Assembly (NCBI RefSeq): GCF_010499245.1
Contig: NZ_JAAGOW010000002.1
Coordinates: 62,001-126,000 of the forward strand
Direction: 5' to 3'
DNA from: Variovorax sp. WS11
GTDB taxonomy: Bacteria > Pseudomonadota > Gammaproteobacteria > Burkholderiales > Burkholderiaceae_C
Length of the DNA: 64,000 bases
The notes under the pieces were generated by a model, which made no database searches, had not been told where the DNA came from, and saw only the letters and a program-made list of their open reading frames with translations. Below, piece by piece: positions 25,894 to 34,183 of this stretch (positions are counted from its first letter, which is position 1; every line of letters starts with the position of its first letter). Made by a program: the position numbers and the translations under genes.

Positions 25894-26871
25894 CTACAGC
25901 GGCCGCACCGGCATGCACAACATGCAGTTGAAGGCCCCCGTCTTCTCGTCCATCACGAAGTCGGGACCGTAAACCTCCAGCGGCGCGCCGTCGGCGGCCT
26001 GCCAGCCGCTGTCCGGCAGCCATTCGCACAGCCGCATCCAGGCGGTGTGGATCTCCGTCGGCGGGCCGATGAATTCGCAGCGGGCATAGCGCCCGCCAGG
26101 CAAGGTCTGCACGCCGATCTCGCCCGCGGGCCGGAAGCCCTCGTCGACCTCGATGCAGGCGTCGTAGCGGCAGCGCGCGGGCGGCGTGACGTCGTGGCTC
26201 ACGCCGTACATCGTGCGGCGCGGCTGCATCAGCCCCTGTTCGCCGCACCAGGCGGCGAAGCGCTGCCACAGCCGCGTGATGTTCGAATCGCCATAGGGCC
26301 CGACATGGCGCATGTAGGCCACGCGCACCGCCGGCAAGGTCTTGAGTTCCACTTTCATGTCGCTGTCTCCGGGTTGGGGAACATGGCCCTGGGGCCAGGA
26401 ACCCTCATCCTGGCGGAAGGCCGCCATCACGGCTTGCTGCGACTTGCGATCGGCTTGATGAATCTTGCTGAGCTCGACGCGATGGCGCTCGGCCCAGCCG
26501 CGGAAGGCGCCGCGCCGCCAGTCCGTGGGCGTCGCGCCGAAGCGCGCGCTGAAGGCGCGCGTGAACACCGGCGCCGAGCCGAAGCCCACGTCCAACGCGA
26601 TGGCCAGCACGGGCTCGGGCGGCAGGCCGAGCAGGCGCGCCGCCGCCACCTCCAGGCGCCGCCGCCGCACGCAGTCGGCCAGGGTCTCGCCCGTCATCGC
26701 CTGGAACACGCGGTGGAAATGCCAGGCCGAGAAATGCGCCACCCCGGCCAGCGTGGCGAGATCCAGCGGGTCCGCCAGGTGGCCGTCGATGTGGTCGATC
26801 ACGCGGTTGATGCGCGCGACATAGGTGTGGCGAGGGCCATTCACGGGCCACCCCACCGCGCGCAGGGCCAT
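25894..26871 (-). CDS. AraC-family regulator with C-terminal GyrI-like effector domain
   Basis: A 325-residue protein. Residues 15-115 form the AraC/XylS DNA-binding domain (HIDGHLADPLDLATLAGVAH, FHRVFQAMTGETLADCVRRR), and residues 165-325 the GyrI/SOUL-like small-ligand domain (VELKTLPAVRVAYMRHVGPY, EIGVQTLPGGRYARCEF). This Rob/SoxS-like layout is common in drug- or redox-responsive regulators. The ligand is unknown. Convergent with the sulfatase gene (13 bases), divergent from the PadR gene (71 bases between starts), so both could be affected from the same space. Confidence 0.88.
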   Translation of the reverse strand: MALRAVGWPVNGPRHTYVARINRVIDHIDGHLADPLDLATLAGVAHFSAWHFHRVFQAMTGETLADCVRRRRLEVAAARLLGLPPEPVLAIALDVGFGSAPVFTRAFSARFGATPTDWRRGAFRGWAERHRVELSKIHQADRKSQQAVMAAFRQDEGSWPQGHVPQPGDSDMKVELKTLPAVRVAYMRHVGPYGDSNITRLWQRFAAWCGEQGLMQPRRTMYGVSHDVTPPARCRYDACIEVDEGFRPAGEIGVQTLPGGRYARCEFIGPPTEIHTAWMRLCEWLPDSGWQAADGAPLEVYGPDFVMDEKTGAFNCMLCMPVRPL

Positions 26872-26880
26872 GCGCGCGCC

Positions 26881-26924
26881 TTGACTAAGACACTATTTAG
26901 ATATATCTTTTCTAAATCCGATAT
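26881..26924 (+). promoter_or_regulatory. Promoter and palindromic operator of the PadR/ferric-reductase operon
   Basis: TTGACT (26881-26886) and TATCTT (26904-26909), 17 bases apart, form a sigma-70-like promoter. A perfect 10-bp palindrome, AGATATATCT (26899-26908), overlaps the -10. ATTTAGA (26895-26901) and TCTAAAT (26911-26917) form a second, longer inverted repeat, and GATATA recurs at 26920-26925. The region is strikingly AT-rich. It is the natural site for autorepression by the PadR protein. Confidence 0.65.
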
Positions 26925-26942
26925 ACACATCCAACGACCCTC

Positions 26943-27500
26943 ATGCGAGCATTTCGACACTTTCCACACGGCCATCCCCGCGGCGACCATGGCGACGGCC
27001 TGAGCGGCGGTCGCGGTGGCCGTGGTGGCGGCGGCCGAATCTTCGGCCACGGCGGCCTGCGCTTCGCGCTGCTGCAGCTGATCGCCAACAAGCCCAGCCA
27101 CGGCTACGAGCTGATCAAGTTCATCGAGGAGCGCCTGGGTGGCCGCTACAGCCCGAGCCCGGGCATCGTCTACCCCACGCTGACGCTGCTCGAAGAACTG
27201 GGCCATGTCAGCGTCGACACCGCCGAGGGCGGCAGCCGCAAGCGCTACACCATCACCGAGGCCGGGCGCGAGTTCCTCGCCGCCAACCGCGAGATCACCG
27301 ACGAGATGATGGCCCGCATGAGCGGCGGCGTCGACGGCGCCGGGCCGCGCGCCGGCCGGCCGCCGCAGGTGGTGCGCGCCATCGAGAACCTCAAGCTCGC
27401 GATGCGCCTGCGCCTCGCGCGCGAACCACTCACCGAACAACAAGCCCACGAATTCGCCGCGGTGCTCGACAGCGCCGCTCAACAACTGGAACGCATCTGA
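26943..27500 (+). CDS. PadR-family regulator with His/Gly-rich N-terminus (YqjI-like)
   Basis: A 185-residue PadR winged-helix repressor. The first 40 residues are rich in His and Gly (FRHFPHGHPRGDHGDG), a feature of the nickel-responsive regulator YqjI of E. coli, then the wHTH follows: GLRFALLQLIANKPSHGYEL, YSPSPGIVYPTLTLLEELGH and RKRYTITEAGREFL. It is 5 bases upstream of a ferric-siderophore reductase gene, and YqjI controls yqjH, the gene for such an enzyme. A metal-responsive repressor of the pair is likely but not proven. The upstream AT-rich palindrome is its probable operator. Confidence 0.88.
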   Translation: MRAFRHFPHGHPRGDHGDGLSGGRGGRGGGGRIFGHGGLRFALLQLIANKPSHGYELIKFIEERLGGRYSPSPGIVYPTLTLLEELGHVSVDTAEGGSRKRYTITEAGREFLAANREITDEMMARMSGGVDGAGPRAGRPPQVVRAIENLKLAMRLRLAREPLTEQQAHEFAAVLDSAAQQLERI

Positions 27501-27505
27501 ACCCT

Positions 27506-28339
27506 ATGACTGATTTGCCCTCTCCCTCCTCCCTCCCCGACCGTCTGCCGCGCCGCGTGCGCCACGAGTTGCGCTTTCGCAAGCTCGAAGTGCGCGCCGT
27601 CCAGCGCGTGGCGCCGCACCTGGTGCGCATCACGCTCGGCGGCGAGGAACTCGCGGGCTTCACCAGCCCCGGCTTCGACGACCATTCGAAGCTCTTCTTT
27701 CCCGATCCGAAGACCGGCGCCCTGCTCCTGCCGACGGTCGGACCGGACGGCCCTTCCTGGCCCGAAGGCGCCAAGCCCGCCATGCGCGACTACACGCCGC
27801 GCCGCCACGACGCGGTGGCCGGCACGCTCGACTTCGACTTCGCCCTGCACGAGGCCGGCCCGGCCACCCGCTGGGCCGAGCAGGCCCGCGTGGGCGACGT
27901 GCTGGGCGTGGGCGGGCCGCGCGGCTCCTTCATCGTGCCGACGGATTTCGACTGGCACCTGCTGATCGGCGACGACACCGCACTGCCCGCGATCTCGCGC
28001 CGCCTGGCCGAACTGCCCGCAGGCGCGCGCGTGCTGGTGCTGGCGGAGGTGGACCACGAGGCCGACCAGATTCCGCTGCCGACCCGGGCCGACCTCATGC
28101 TGCATTGGGTGCATCGGCGCAACGCCGAGCCCGGCACCGGCAGCGCCCTGCTCGACGCACTGCGCGCGCTCACCCTTCCGGCAGGAGATTTCCATGCCTG
28201 GATCGCCTGCGAATCGGCCGTCGCCAAGGCCTTGCGAGCCCACCTGGTCGCGGAACGCGGCGCAAACCCGAAGTGGATCCGCGCCTCGGGCTACTGGCGC
28301 CGCGGCGCCATGGCCGCGCACGACACCATCGAGGATTGA
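27506..28339 (+). CDS. Siderophore-interacting protein / NADPH-dependent ferric-chelate reductase (YqjH-like)
   Basis: A 277-residue flavoprotein of the siderophore-interacting (ViuB/YqjH) family that reduces ferric chelates in the cytoplasm. The FAD-binding part includes RAVQRVAPHLVRITLGGEEL and MRDYTPRRHD, the RxYTxR flavin motif. The NADPH-binding region follows from GSFIVPTDFDWHLLIGDDTA, and ASGYWRRG near the C-terminus is a family hallmark. It begins 5 bases after the PadR gene, so the two are co-transcribed. In E. coli yqjI and yqjH are divergent, so this arrangement differs. Confidence 0.9.
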   Translation: MTDLPSPSSLPDRLPRRVRHELRFRKLEVRAVQRVAPHLVRITLGGEELAGFTSPGFDDHSKLFFPDPKTGALLLPTVGPDGPSWPEGAKPAMRDYTPRRHDAVAGTLDFDFALHEAGPATRWAEQARVGDVLGVGGPRGSFIVPTDFDWHLLIGDDTALPAISRRLAELPAGARVLVLAEVDHEADQIPLPTRADLMLHWVHRRNAEPGTGSALLDALRALTLPAGDFHAWIACESAVAKALRAHLVAERGANPKWIRASGYWRRGAMAAHDTIED

Positions 28340-28382
28340 TGCGCCCGCGCAACTGGCCGAACGCGCTATGCCATGCCGCCGT

Positions 28383-28411
28383 TTGACACCTCTTCCTCGC
28401 GCGACCAGAAT
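28383..28411 (+). promoter_or_regulatory. Sigma-70 promoter before the small membrane protein gene
   Basis: A perfect -35, TTGACA (28383-28388), is followed after 17 bases by CAGAAT (28406-28411). It lies about 45 bases before the ATG at 28457, in the 117-base space after the ferric-reductase gene. Confidence 0.6.
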
Positions 28412-28456
28412 TTCAATTGAGTACTTAATGACTATTCGTCCGCGAGGGATTCAGAG

Positions 28457-28972
28457 ATGGAGATCGGACTTGCCCAATGGCAGTTCCTGCTGGCACTGCT
28501 GACGGGCGCGCTGCTTCTGTTCGTCGTCATGTGGATCGCCTGGCACCGTGTCTCCGAGCGGCGCGAGGCCGAGCGCCGCATCGCCGCGGCGCGGGTTCGC
28601 TCCGGCCACGTGCCGCTGGAGATCCCGACCGTGCGCGGCGGACTGACCCACGCCGGCGATTCGGTGCCCGACACCCTGCCCGAGTGGTTCATCCAGGGCA
28701 AGGGCGAGCATTCCATCGTCGACGAGCAGCCGCGCATCCGCGTGCGCTTCGTCGACCCGCACGGCCGCAAGGCGGAGTGCACGATGCAGGTCGAGCACCT
28801 GGACCTGCAGAAGAAGATCCTCACCGGGCATAGCGAATTGCCCGGCGACACCTACCGCATTCCCCTGCACATGATCACCGGGGCGCGCATCGCCGAGTCG
28901 GGGCAGCGCTTCAACATCGACACCTGGGTGGATGCCGTGCGCGTTGCGCGGCGGCGGCGCGGGCAGATCTGA
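28457..28972 (+). CDS. Small membrane-anchored protein of unknown function
   Basis: A 171-residue protein I do not recognise. Residues 8-30 (FLLALLTGALLLFVVMWIAW) form one transmembrane helix at the N-terminus, followed by a basic, helical stretch (RVSERREAERRIAAARVR) and then a globular part of about 110 residues with several beta-like segments (RIRVRFVDPHGRKAECTMQV, EHLDLQKKILTGHSELPGD). The end is Arg-rich. The likely topology is N-out with a large cytoplasmic domain. It has its own promoter and stands alone between the ferric reductase and the XRE gene. Codon use matches the neighbours, which supports a real gene. Confidence 0.7.
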   Translation: MEIGLAQWQFLLALLTGALLLFVVMWIAWHRVSERREAERRIAAARVRSGHVPLEIPTVRGGLTHAGDSVPDTLPEWFIQGKGEHSIVDEQPRIRVRFVDPHGRKAECTMQVEHLDLQKKILTGHSELPGDTYRIPLHMITGARIAESGQRFNIDTWVDAVRVARRRRGQI

Positions 28973-29069
28973 CTGCGCGCCGACTCTTTCCCCTTTTCCC
29001 GTTCTCGCTCTGCGGCCTGCCGCGCTCGCCTTGGCGACGTGTCGGAGGCGTCTCGCTTGCATCATCCTT

Positions 29070-29087
29070 TGTATAAAATTTTGTACA
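29070..29087. promoter_or_regulatory. Near-perfect palindromic operator upstream of the XRE gene
   Basis: TGTATAAAATTTTGTACA (29070-29087) is an 18-bp inverted repeat with only one mismatched pair. It contains a TATAAA -10-like box at 29072-29077, 36 bases before the XRE start. The overlap of palindrome and promoter suggests autorepression by the XRE protein. Confidence 0.6.
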
Positions 29088-29122
29088 GATGAAGCGGTTG
29101 TTGCCGCCGCAAGGACAAGAAA

Positions 29123-29455
29123 ATGACGACCGATACCGAGATTCGCCATGTAACCCGGCCGGGGGCCAATCTGTTTCTGGAGCTGGGCTTTTCACCCGAA
29201 GAGGCCAAGCGCCTGCGCGCTGCCTCGCGCAAGCAGATCAATGACACGAGACTCCTGAAACAGCAACTGATGGACGAACTGTCCAACTGGATCGCGGACC
29301 ATCACCTGAAGCAGGCCGACGCGGCCGAGATCCTCATGGTGTCGCGGCCCCGCGTGTCCGACGTGGTCAACAGGAAAACGGCCAAATTCACCATCGATAC
29401 GCTGGTCGAAATGCTGAGCCGGATCGGCAAGCCCGTCAGGCTCGCGATCGGCTGA
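29123..29455 (+). CDS. XRE-family helix-turn-helix protein (HigA-like, orphan)
   Basis: A 110-residue small HTH protein of the type often encoded next to RelE/HigB-like toxins (HTH_37 group). The N-terminal segment NLFLELGFSPEEAKRLRAAS is typical of this group. The HTH is LKQADAAEILMVSRPRVSDV, followed by VNRKTAKFTIDTLVEMLSRI. No toxin reading frame is seen on either side: 150 bases of non-coding sequence precede it and mutS follows. It is either an orphan antitoxin or a free regulator. The palindrome at 29070-29087 is its likely binding site. Confidence 0.88.
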   Translation: MTTDTEIRHVTRPGANLFLELGFSPEEAKRLRAASRKQINDTRLLKQQLMDELSNWIADHHLKQADAAEILMVSRPRVSDVVNRKTAKFTIDTLVEMLSRIGKPVRLAIG

Positions 29456-29537
29456 TGCGAGGCCCGAGACACCCGCGCCCGTTCTTTATGATGCGGGCCC
29501 GGCCGCCTTTGTGGCCTCGCACCGACCCACTGCCCTG

Positions 29538-32162
29538 ATGACCCTCCCCGCGACAGCGCCCCACACGCCCATGATGAGCCAGTACTTGGCTCTCAAGGCG
29601 GACCATCCCGACACCCTGTTGTTCTACCGGATGGGCGATTTCTACGAGCTGTTCTACGCCGACGCCGAGAAGGCCGCGCGCCTGCTCGACATCACGCTGA
29701 CGCAGCGCGGCCAGTCGGCCGGGCAGCCGGTGGTGATGTGCGGGGTGCCCTTCCACTCGGTCGACACGTACCTGGCGCGGCTGATCAAGCTCGGCGAGTC
29801 GGTGGCCATCTGCGAGCAGGTCGGCGAGGTGGGCGCGGCCAAGGGGCCGGTGGAGCGCAAGGTGGTGCGCGTGGTCACGCCCGGCACGCTGACCGATGTC
29901 GAGCTGCTGCAGGACAAGAGCGACTCGCTGCTGCTCGCGGTGCATGCGGGCAGCCGCAACTTCTGCGGCCTGGCCTGGCTCAGCGTCACCGGCGCCGAGC
30001 TGCGCCTGGCCGAATGCCCGGCCGATGCGCTGGAAGCCTGGATCGCGCGCGTCGGGCCGAGCGAGCTGCTGTACAGCGCGGAGGTCACGCCCGGCTTCGA
30101 GCAGCGCCTGAAGGCAGCGCGCAACGGCGCGGCCTTCACGCTCTCGGTGCGCCCGGCCTGGCAGTTCGATGGCGGCCTGGGCGAGCGCAAGCTGTGCGAG
30201 CAGATGGGCAGCAACAGCCTGGCGGCATGGGGCGCGGAGGCGCTGGCCAATGCCCACGCCGCAGCGGCCGCGCTGCTGGGCTACGCCGAGCACACGCAGG
30301 GCCGCGCGCTGTCGCACGTGCAGCGGCTCGCGGTCGAGCGCGACGGCGAGCTGATCGAGCTGCCGCCCACCACGCGCCGCAACCTGGAGCTGGTGCAGAC
30401 GCTGCGCGGCGAGGATTCGCCCACGCTGTTCTCGCTGCTCGACACCTGCATGACGGGCATGGGCAGCCGGCTGCTCAAGCGCTGGCTGCTGGCGCCGCGC
30501 CGCGACCGCAGCGAAGCGCAGGCGCGGCTGGAAGCCATCGCGGCGCTGCAGGCCGCTCCCCTGGGCAGCACTGCGGCGCCGTGGCGCCTGCTCCGCGACC
30601 GCCTCAAGAACACCAGCGACGTGGAGCGCATCGCCGCGCGCATCGCGCTGCGCCAGGTGCGCCCGCGCGAGCTGGTCGCTCTGCGCATGGCGCTGGCCAA
30701 GGCGCACGAGCTCGCACCGGCACTGCCCGACGCCTCACCGCTGCTCACGCGAATGGCCGAGCAGCTCGCGCCGCCGCCCGGCTGCGTGGAACTGCTGGTG
30801 GCGGCCATCCACCCCGAGCCCTCCGCACTGGTGCGCGACGGCGGCGTCATCGCCACCGGCCACGACGCCGAGCTCGACGAGCTGCGCGCCATCAGCGAGA
30901 ACAGCGACGCCTTCCTGGTGCAGCTCGAGGCCAGCGAGCGCGAGCGCACCGGCATCTCGAACCTGCGCGTGCAGTTCAACCGCGTGCACGGCTTCTATAT
31001 CGAGGTCACGCAAAGCGCGCTCTCCAAGGTGCCGGACAACTACCGCCGCCGCCAGACGCTGAAGAACGCCGAGCGCTTCATCACGCCCGAGCTCAAGACC
31101 TTCGAGGACAAGGCGCTGTCGGCGCAGGACCGCTCGCTGGCGCGCGAAAAATGGCTCTACGAGCAGCTGCTCGATGCGCTGCAGCCCTCGGTCGCTGCGC
31201 TCACGCGGCTCGCCGGCGCGCTGGCCGCGCTCGACGCGCTGTGCGCGCTGGCCGAGCGCTCGCATACGCTGCACTGGCGGCCGCCTTCCTTCGTGACGCA
31301 CCCCTGTATCGAGATCGAGAAGGGCCGCCATCCGGTGGTCGAAGCCCGGCTGGCCGAAAAATCATCGGGCGCGTTCATTGCGAACGACACGCGCATGGGC
31401 CCCCAACAACGCCTGCAGGTGATCACCGGCCCCAACATGGGCGGCAAGTCCACCTACATGCGGCAGGTCGCGATCATCGTGCTGCTCGCCTCCATCGGCT
31501 CGCACGTGCCGGCCGATGCCTGCCGGCTCGGGCCCATCGATGCCATCCACACCCGCATCGGCGCGGCCGACGACCTGGCCAACGCGCAGTCGACCTTCAT
31601 GCTGGAGATGACCGAGGCCGCGCAGATCCTGCACGGCGCCACCGCCCATTCGCTGGTGCTGATGGACGAGATCGGCCGCGGCACCAGCACCTTCGACGGC
31701 CTGGCGCTGGCCGCCGGCATCGCGGCGCAGCTGCACGACCGCACGCGCGCCTTCACGCTCTTCGCGACCCACTACTTCGAGCTGACCGAGTTCCCGGCCA
31801 CGCACCATGGCGCGGTCAACATGCACGTCAGCGCCACCGAGGCGGGGCGCGACATCGTGTTCCTGCACGAGATGCAGCCGGGGCCGGCGAGCAAGAGCTA
31901 CGGCATCCAGGTCGCGCGCCTGGCCGGCATGCCGGCCGCGGTGGTCAACCATGCGCGCCAGGCGCTCGAGGCCCTGGAGGCCCAGCAGCAGCAGGCTCGC
32001 GCCCAGGTCGACCTGTTCGCGCCGCCGCCCGCGGTGGAGGCGCCGCCGGCGAGCGCCGTAGAATCCGCGCTGACCGCGCTCGATCCCGACACCTTGAGCC
32101 CGCGCGAGGCGCTCGAAGCGATCTATACCTTGAAGAAACTCCACGCGCGCGAGCACGGATGA
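29538..32162 (+). CDS. mutS: DNA mismatch repair protein MutS
   Basis: An 874-residue mismatch-recognition ATPase. The N-terminal mismatch-binding part has DTLLFYRMGDFYELFYADAE with the Phe-x-Glu wedge. The ATPase part has Walker A GPNMGGKSTYMRQ, Walker B LVLMDEIGRGTSTFDG and the TLFATHYFELT signature. The length fits E. coli MutS (853). I choose ATG 29538 because MTLPATAPHTPMMSQYL aligns with the E. coli N-terminus; an upstream GTG at 29511 in frame is less likely. No clear ribosome site precedes it. The stop lies just before the Anbu-like gene. Confidence 0.97.
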   Translation: MTLPATAPHTPMMSQYLALKADHPDTLLFYRMGDFYELFYADAEKAARLLDITLTQRGQSAGQPVVMCGVPFHSVDTYLARLIKLGESVAICEQVGEVGAAKGPVERKVVRVVTPGTLTDVELLQDKSDSLLLAVHAGSRNFCGLAWLSVTGAELRLAECPADALEAWIARVGPSELLYSAEVTPGFEQRLKAARNGAAFTLSVRPAWQFDGGLGERKLCEQMGSNSLAAWGAEALANAHAAAAALLGYAEHTQGRALSHVQRLAVERDGELIELPPTTRRNLELVQTLRGEDSPTLFSLLDTCMTGMGSRLLKRWLLAPRRDRSEAQARLEAIAALQAAPLGSTAAPWRLLRDRLKNTSDVERIAARIALRQVRPRELVALRMALAKAHELAPALPDASPLLTRMAEQLAPPPGCVELLVAAIHPEPSALVRDGGVIATGHDAELDELRAISENSDAFLVQLEASERERTGISNLRVQFNRVHGFYIEVTQSALSKVPDNYRRRQTLKNAERFITPELKTFEDKALSAQDRSLAREKWLYEQLLDALQPSVAALTRLAGALAALDALCALAERSHTLHWRPPSFVTHPCIEIEKGRHPVVEARLAEKSSGAFIANDTRMGPQQRLQVITGPNMGGKSTYMRQVAIIVLLASIGSHVPADACRLGPIDAIHTRIGAADDLANAQSTFMLEMTEAAQILHGATAHSLVLMDEIGRGTSTFDGLALAAGIAAQLHDRTRAFTLFATHYFELTEFPATHHGAVNMHVSATEAGRDIVFLHEMQPGPASKSYGIQVARLAGMPAAVVNHARQALEALEAQQQQARAQVDLFAPPPAVEAPPASAVESALTALDPDTLSPREALEAIYTLKKLHAREHG

Positions 32163-32167
32163 ACCCC

Positions 32168-33016
32168 ATGACTTACTGCGTAGGCATCAAACTCAACGCC
32201 GGCCTGGTGTTCCTCTCCGACTCGCGGACCAACGCGGGGGTGGATCACATCAGCACCTTCCGCAAGATGATCGTCTACGAGCAGCCGGGCGACCGCGTCA
32301 TGGTGCTGCTGTCGGCAGGCAACCTGAGCATCTCGCAATCGGTGCGCGAGATTTTGCAGATCGAGGAACTGCGCGAGGTACGCGAAACGGGCGAGGACGG
32401 CGAGGACGGCCAGCCCATCACCATCTGGAACGCGAAGAGCATGTTCGACGCCGCGCGCGTGCTGGGCTCGGCCGTGCGCCATGTGTACGACCGCGACGCC
32501 GAGGCGCTCAAGCACGCCGGCCTGGAGTTCAACGTCTCCTTCATCTTCGGCGGGCAGGTCAAGGGCGAAGGCATGCGCCTGTTCCTGGTTTACGCAGCCG
32601 GCAATTTCATCGAAGCGACCACCGAAACGCCCTATTTCCAGGTCGGCGAGTCCAAGTACGGCAAGCCGGTGCTCGACCGCGTGCTGACGCCCGACACTCC
32701 GCTGGACGAGGCCGCCAAGTGCGCCCTGGTCTCGATGGACTCCACCATGAAGTCCAACCTCTCGGTTGGCCTGCCGTTGGACCTGGTGGTGTACGAGGCC
32801 AATCGCCTCCAGACCGACAAGGTGGTCTGCATCGACGCCGACAACCCGTACTACCGCATGGTTCACAACAGCTGGGGCCAGAAGCTGCGCGAGGTTTTCG
32901 ACAGCATCGAGGACCCGGTCTGGGACGACACCTACGCCGAGCATCCGCTCAAGATGCCGGCCACGCGCCACAGCCCGCTGCGCAAGATCTCGACGCCGGA
33001 AGAAAAGCTCATCTGA
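32168..33016 (+). CDS. Anbu-type proteasome-like peptidase
   Basis: A 282-residue Ntn-hydrolase of the bacterial proteasome-related Anbu group. The N-terminus MTYCVGIKLNAGLVFLSDSR places Thr2 as the nucleophile exposed after removal of Met, with SDSRTNAGVDHISTFRKM and MVLLSAGNLSISQSVREIL as family stretches. An ATG at 32159 overlaps the mutS stop (ATGA), but would bury the Thr behind three residues, so I prefer 32168. Anbu genes commonly sit with a transglutaminase, an alpha-E protein and an ATP-grasp protein; none of these is here. Substrates are unknown. Confidence 0.88.
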   Translation: MTYCVGIKLNAGLVFLSDSRTNAGVDHISTFRKMIVYEQPGDRVMVLLSAGNLSISQSVREILQIEELREVRETGEDGEDGQPITIWNAKSMFDAARVLGSAVRHVYDRDAEALKHAGLEFNVSFIFGGQVKGEGMRLFLVYAAGNFIEATTETPYFQVGESKYGKPVLDRVLTPDTPLDEAAKCALVSMDSTMKSNLSVGLPLDLVVYEANRLQTDKVVCIDADNPYYRMVHNSWGQKLREVFDSIEDPVWDDTYAEHPLKMPATRHSPLRKISTPEEKLI

Positions 33017-33358
33017 TCGGCTGACGAGCCGGCTGCGAGAGGATTAATCCGCACCGGGATCAACGATGGCGGGCCAATGGCCCAAGCTGTCAATGAACAC
33101 ATGATCCACGACAGCTAACCTGGGCAGGCACGCAGCAATTCGCCAGGAACCGGGCACGCACGCGGAGCCGGCGCGCGGCCTGAAGCGGGCCACACCCAGC
33201 ACTCCGCGCCGTGAGCCACCGCGCGGCGGCGACTTGGCTCCTCCGGGCCTATCGACCTGACGAGCGAAAGACAACACTGAAGTCAAGCCGGTGATCGAGC
33301 GAGACCGATCCCGAGGCCAGATTCCAGAGTCGTCTCGCATCCGTTCAGGAGCTTCGCC
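33017..33358. other. Intergenic region with no recognised feature
   Basis: 342 bases between the Anbu-like gene and the next small gene. Apart from the AGGAG ribosome site at its end (about 33346-33350), I see only GC-rich short inverted repeats such as around 33210-33230, and no convincing promoter, RNA or gene. Confidence 0.4.
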
Positions 33359-33862
33359 GTGACAAGCACGACACTCGACACCGAACTCATGCAGCGCGCA
33401 TTGCACGAGATCGACCAGTTGCTCTCAGCGCTCGAAGCGCCTGCCAGGGCGCATCAATGCCTGCCGCGCGACGAATTCTCCGCAGCACCTTACGAACAGC
33501 CGGGCGCCCGGCAGGCACCGACGCCGTCGGCGGTGTATTTCTGCCTGACCTCCGCGAGTGCGCTGCTGGAGGTGACCCGCTCATTGCTGAGCCACCTCGA
33601 CGTACTTCCGGCGGACACCCGCCCGGCGAACTGGAGCTCGCTGAGCGCGGCGTCCAAGGCGGCCGGCCAGTCGGCCTTCCTGGCTTCCGTGATGCTGGCT
33701 GCCCCCCAGGCAAGCGATGCTGCACCGACCTCCCCGGACGACATGTGGGCACCTACGCGAGCCTGCCGCCCTGCTGCCGCGCCAGTGCCGCCAAGGGGCG
33801 CATCGGTCGGCATGAGCTTCAAGATGAAGCTTCGAAACCTGTTCGATGCAGTCGCCGCCTAG
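33359..33862 (+). CDS. Small protein of unknown function
   Basis: A 167-residue protein I do not recognise. The start is GTG at 33359, supported by an AGGAG site eight bases upstream; this is the main reason to prefer this frame over overlapping ones. The N-terminal half is helical and amphipathic (MQRALHEIDQLLSALEAPAR, ALLEVTRSLLSHLDVLPADT), with YFCLTSASALLEVT suggesting a short helix bundle. The second half is low-complexity (Ala, Pro, Ser). No signal peptide or membrane span is seen. It ends 61 bases before the left inverted repeat of the IS1182 element. Confidence 0.5.
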   Translation: MTSTTLDTELMQRALHEIDQLLSALEAPARAHQCLPRDEFSAAPYEQPGARQAPTPSAVYFCLTSASALLEVTRSLLSHLDVLPADTRPANWSSLSAASKAAGQSAFLASVMLAAPQASDAAPTSPDDMWAPTRACRPAAAPVPPRGASVGMSFKMKLRNLFDAVAA

Positions 33863-34175
33863 CAGGCGGAAGCCATCGATTCGCAGAGGCCCGTGAGGCC
33901 TTCCCACTAGCCCCTCTCCGGGACTAGGAGTCCGCGCGGCAGAAGTTTTTCTGCGCGGAGGTGAGCCCCGCGTTGAGTTCGTGCACGGCGAGGAAGGGTT
34001 GGCGCTGCGCCTTGGCTGTTCCTGAAGCTCCCGGACAGGGTCTATTTGGCCTGCCAGAGGCGAGGGGCACGCGTGTGCCCCCACTGTGGGCTTATCTGAC
34101 CATCAAGGTGCTCATGCGCCGCAGGTTCAGCGCCAGGCACACGAGCTTGAACTCGGCCTTGACCTTGTTCAATCC

Positions 34176-34183
34176 CCGCAGGC
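34176..34183. repeat. Target-site duplication of the IS256 insertion, left copy
   Basis: CCGCAGGC lies immediately left of the IS256 end; the identical octamer lies at 35658-35665 on the right. Joining the flanks restores an uninterrupted IS1182 reading frame (FSLRGLNKVKAEF). An 8-base duplication is typical of IS256-family elements. Confidence 0.8.

Noticed and set aside
28932..29126. A 64-codon frame just before the XRE gene considered as a toxin
   Set aside because: It overlaps the end of the preceding gene and the palindromic promoter, has no RelE/HigB-like motif and no ribosome site.
33457..33927. Alternative + frame of 156 codons overlapping the small gene at 33359
   Set aside because: No ribosome site, and its end runs into the IS1182 repeat; the GTG at 33359 has an AGGAG site.
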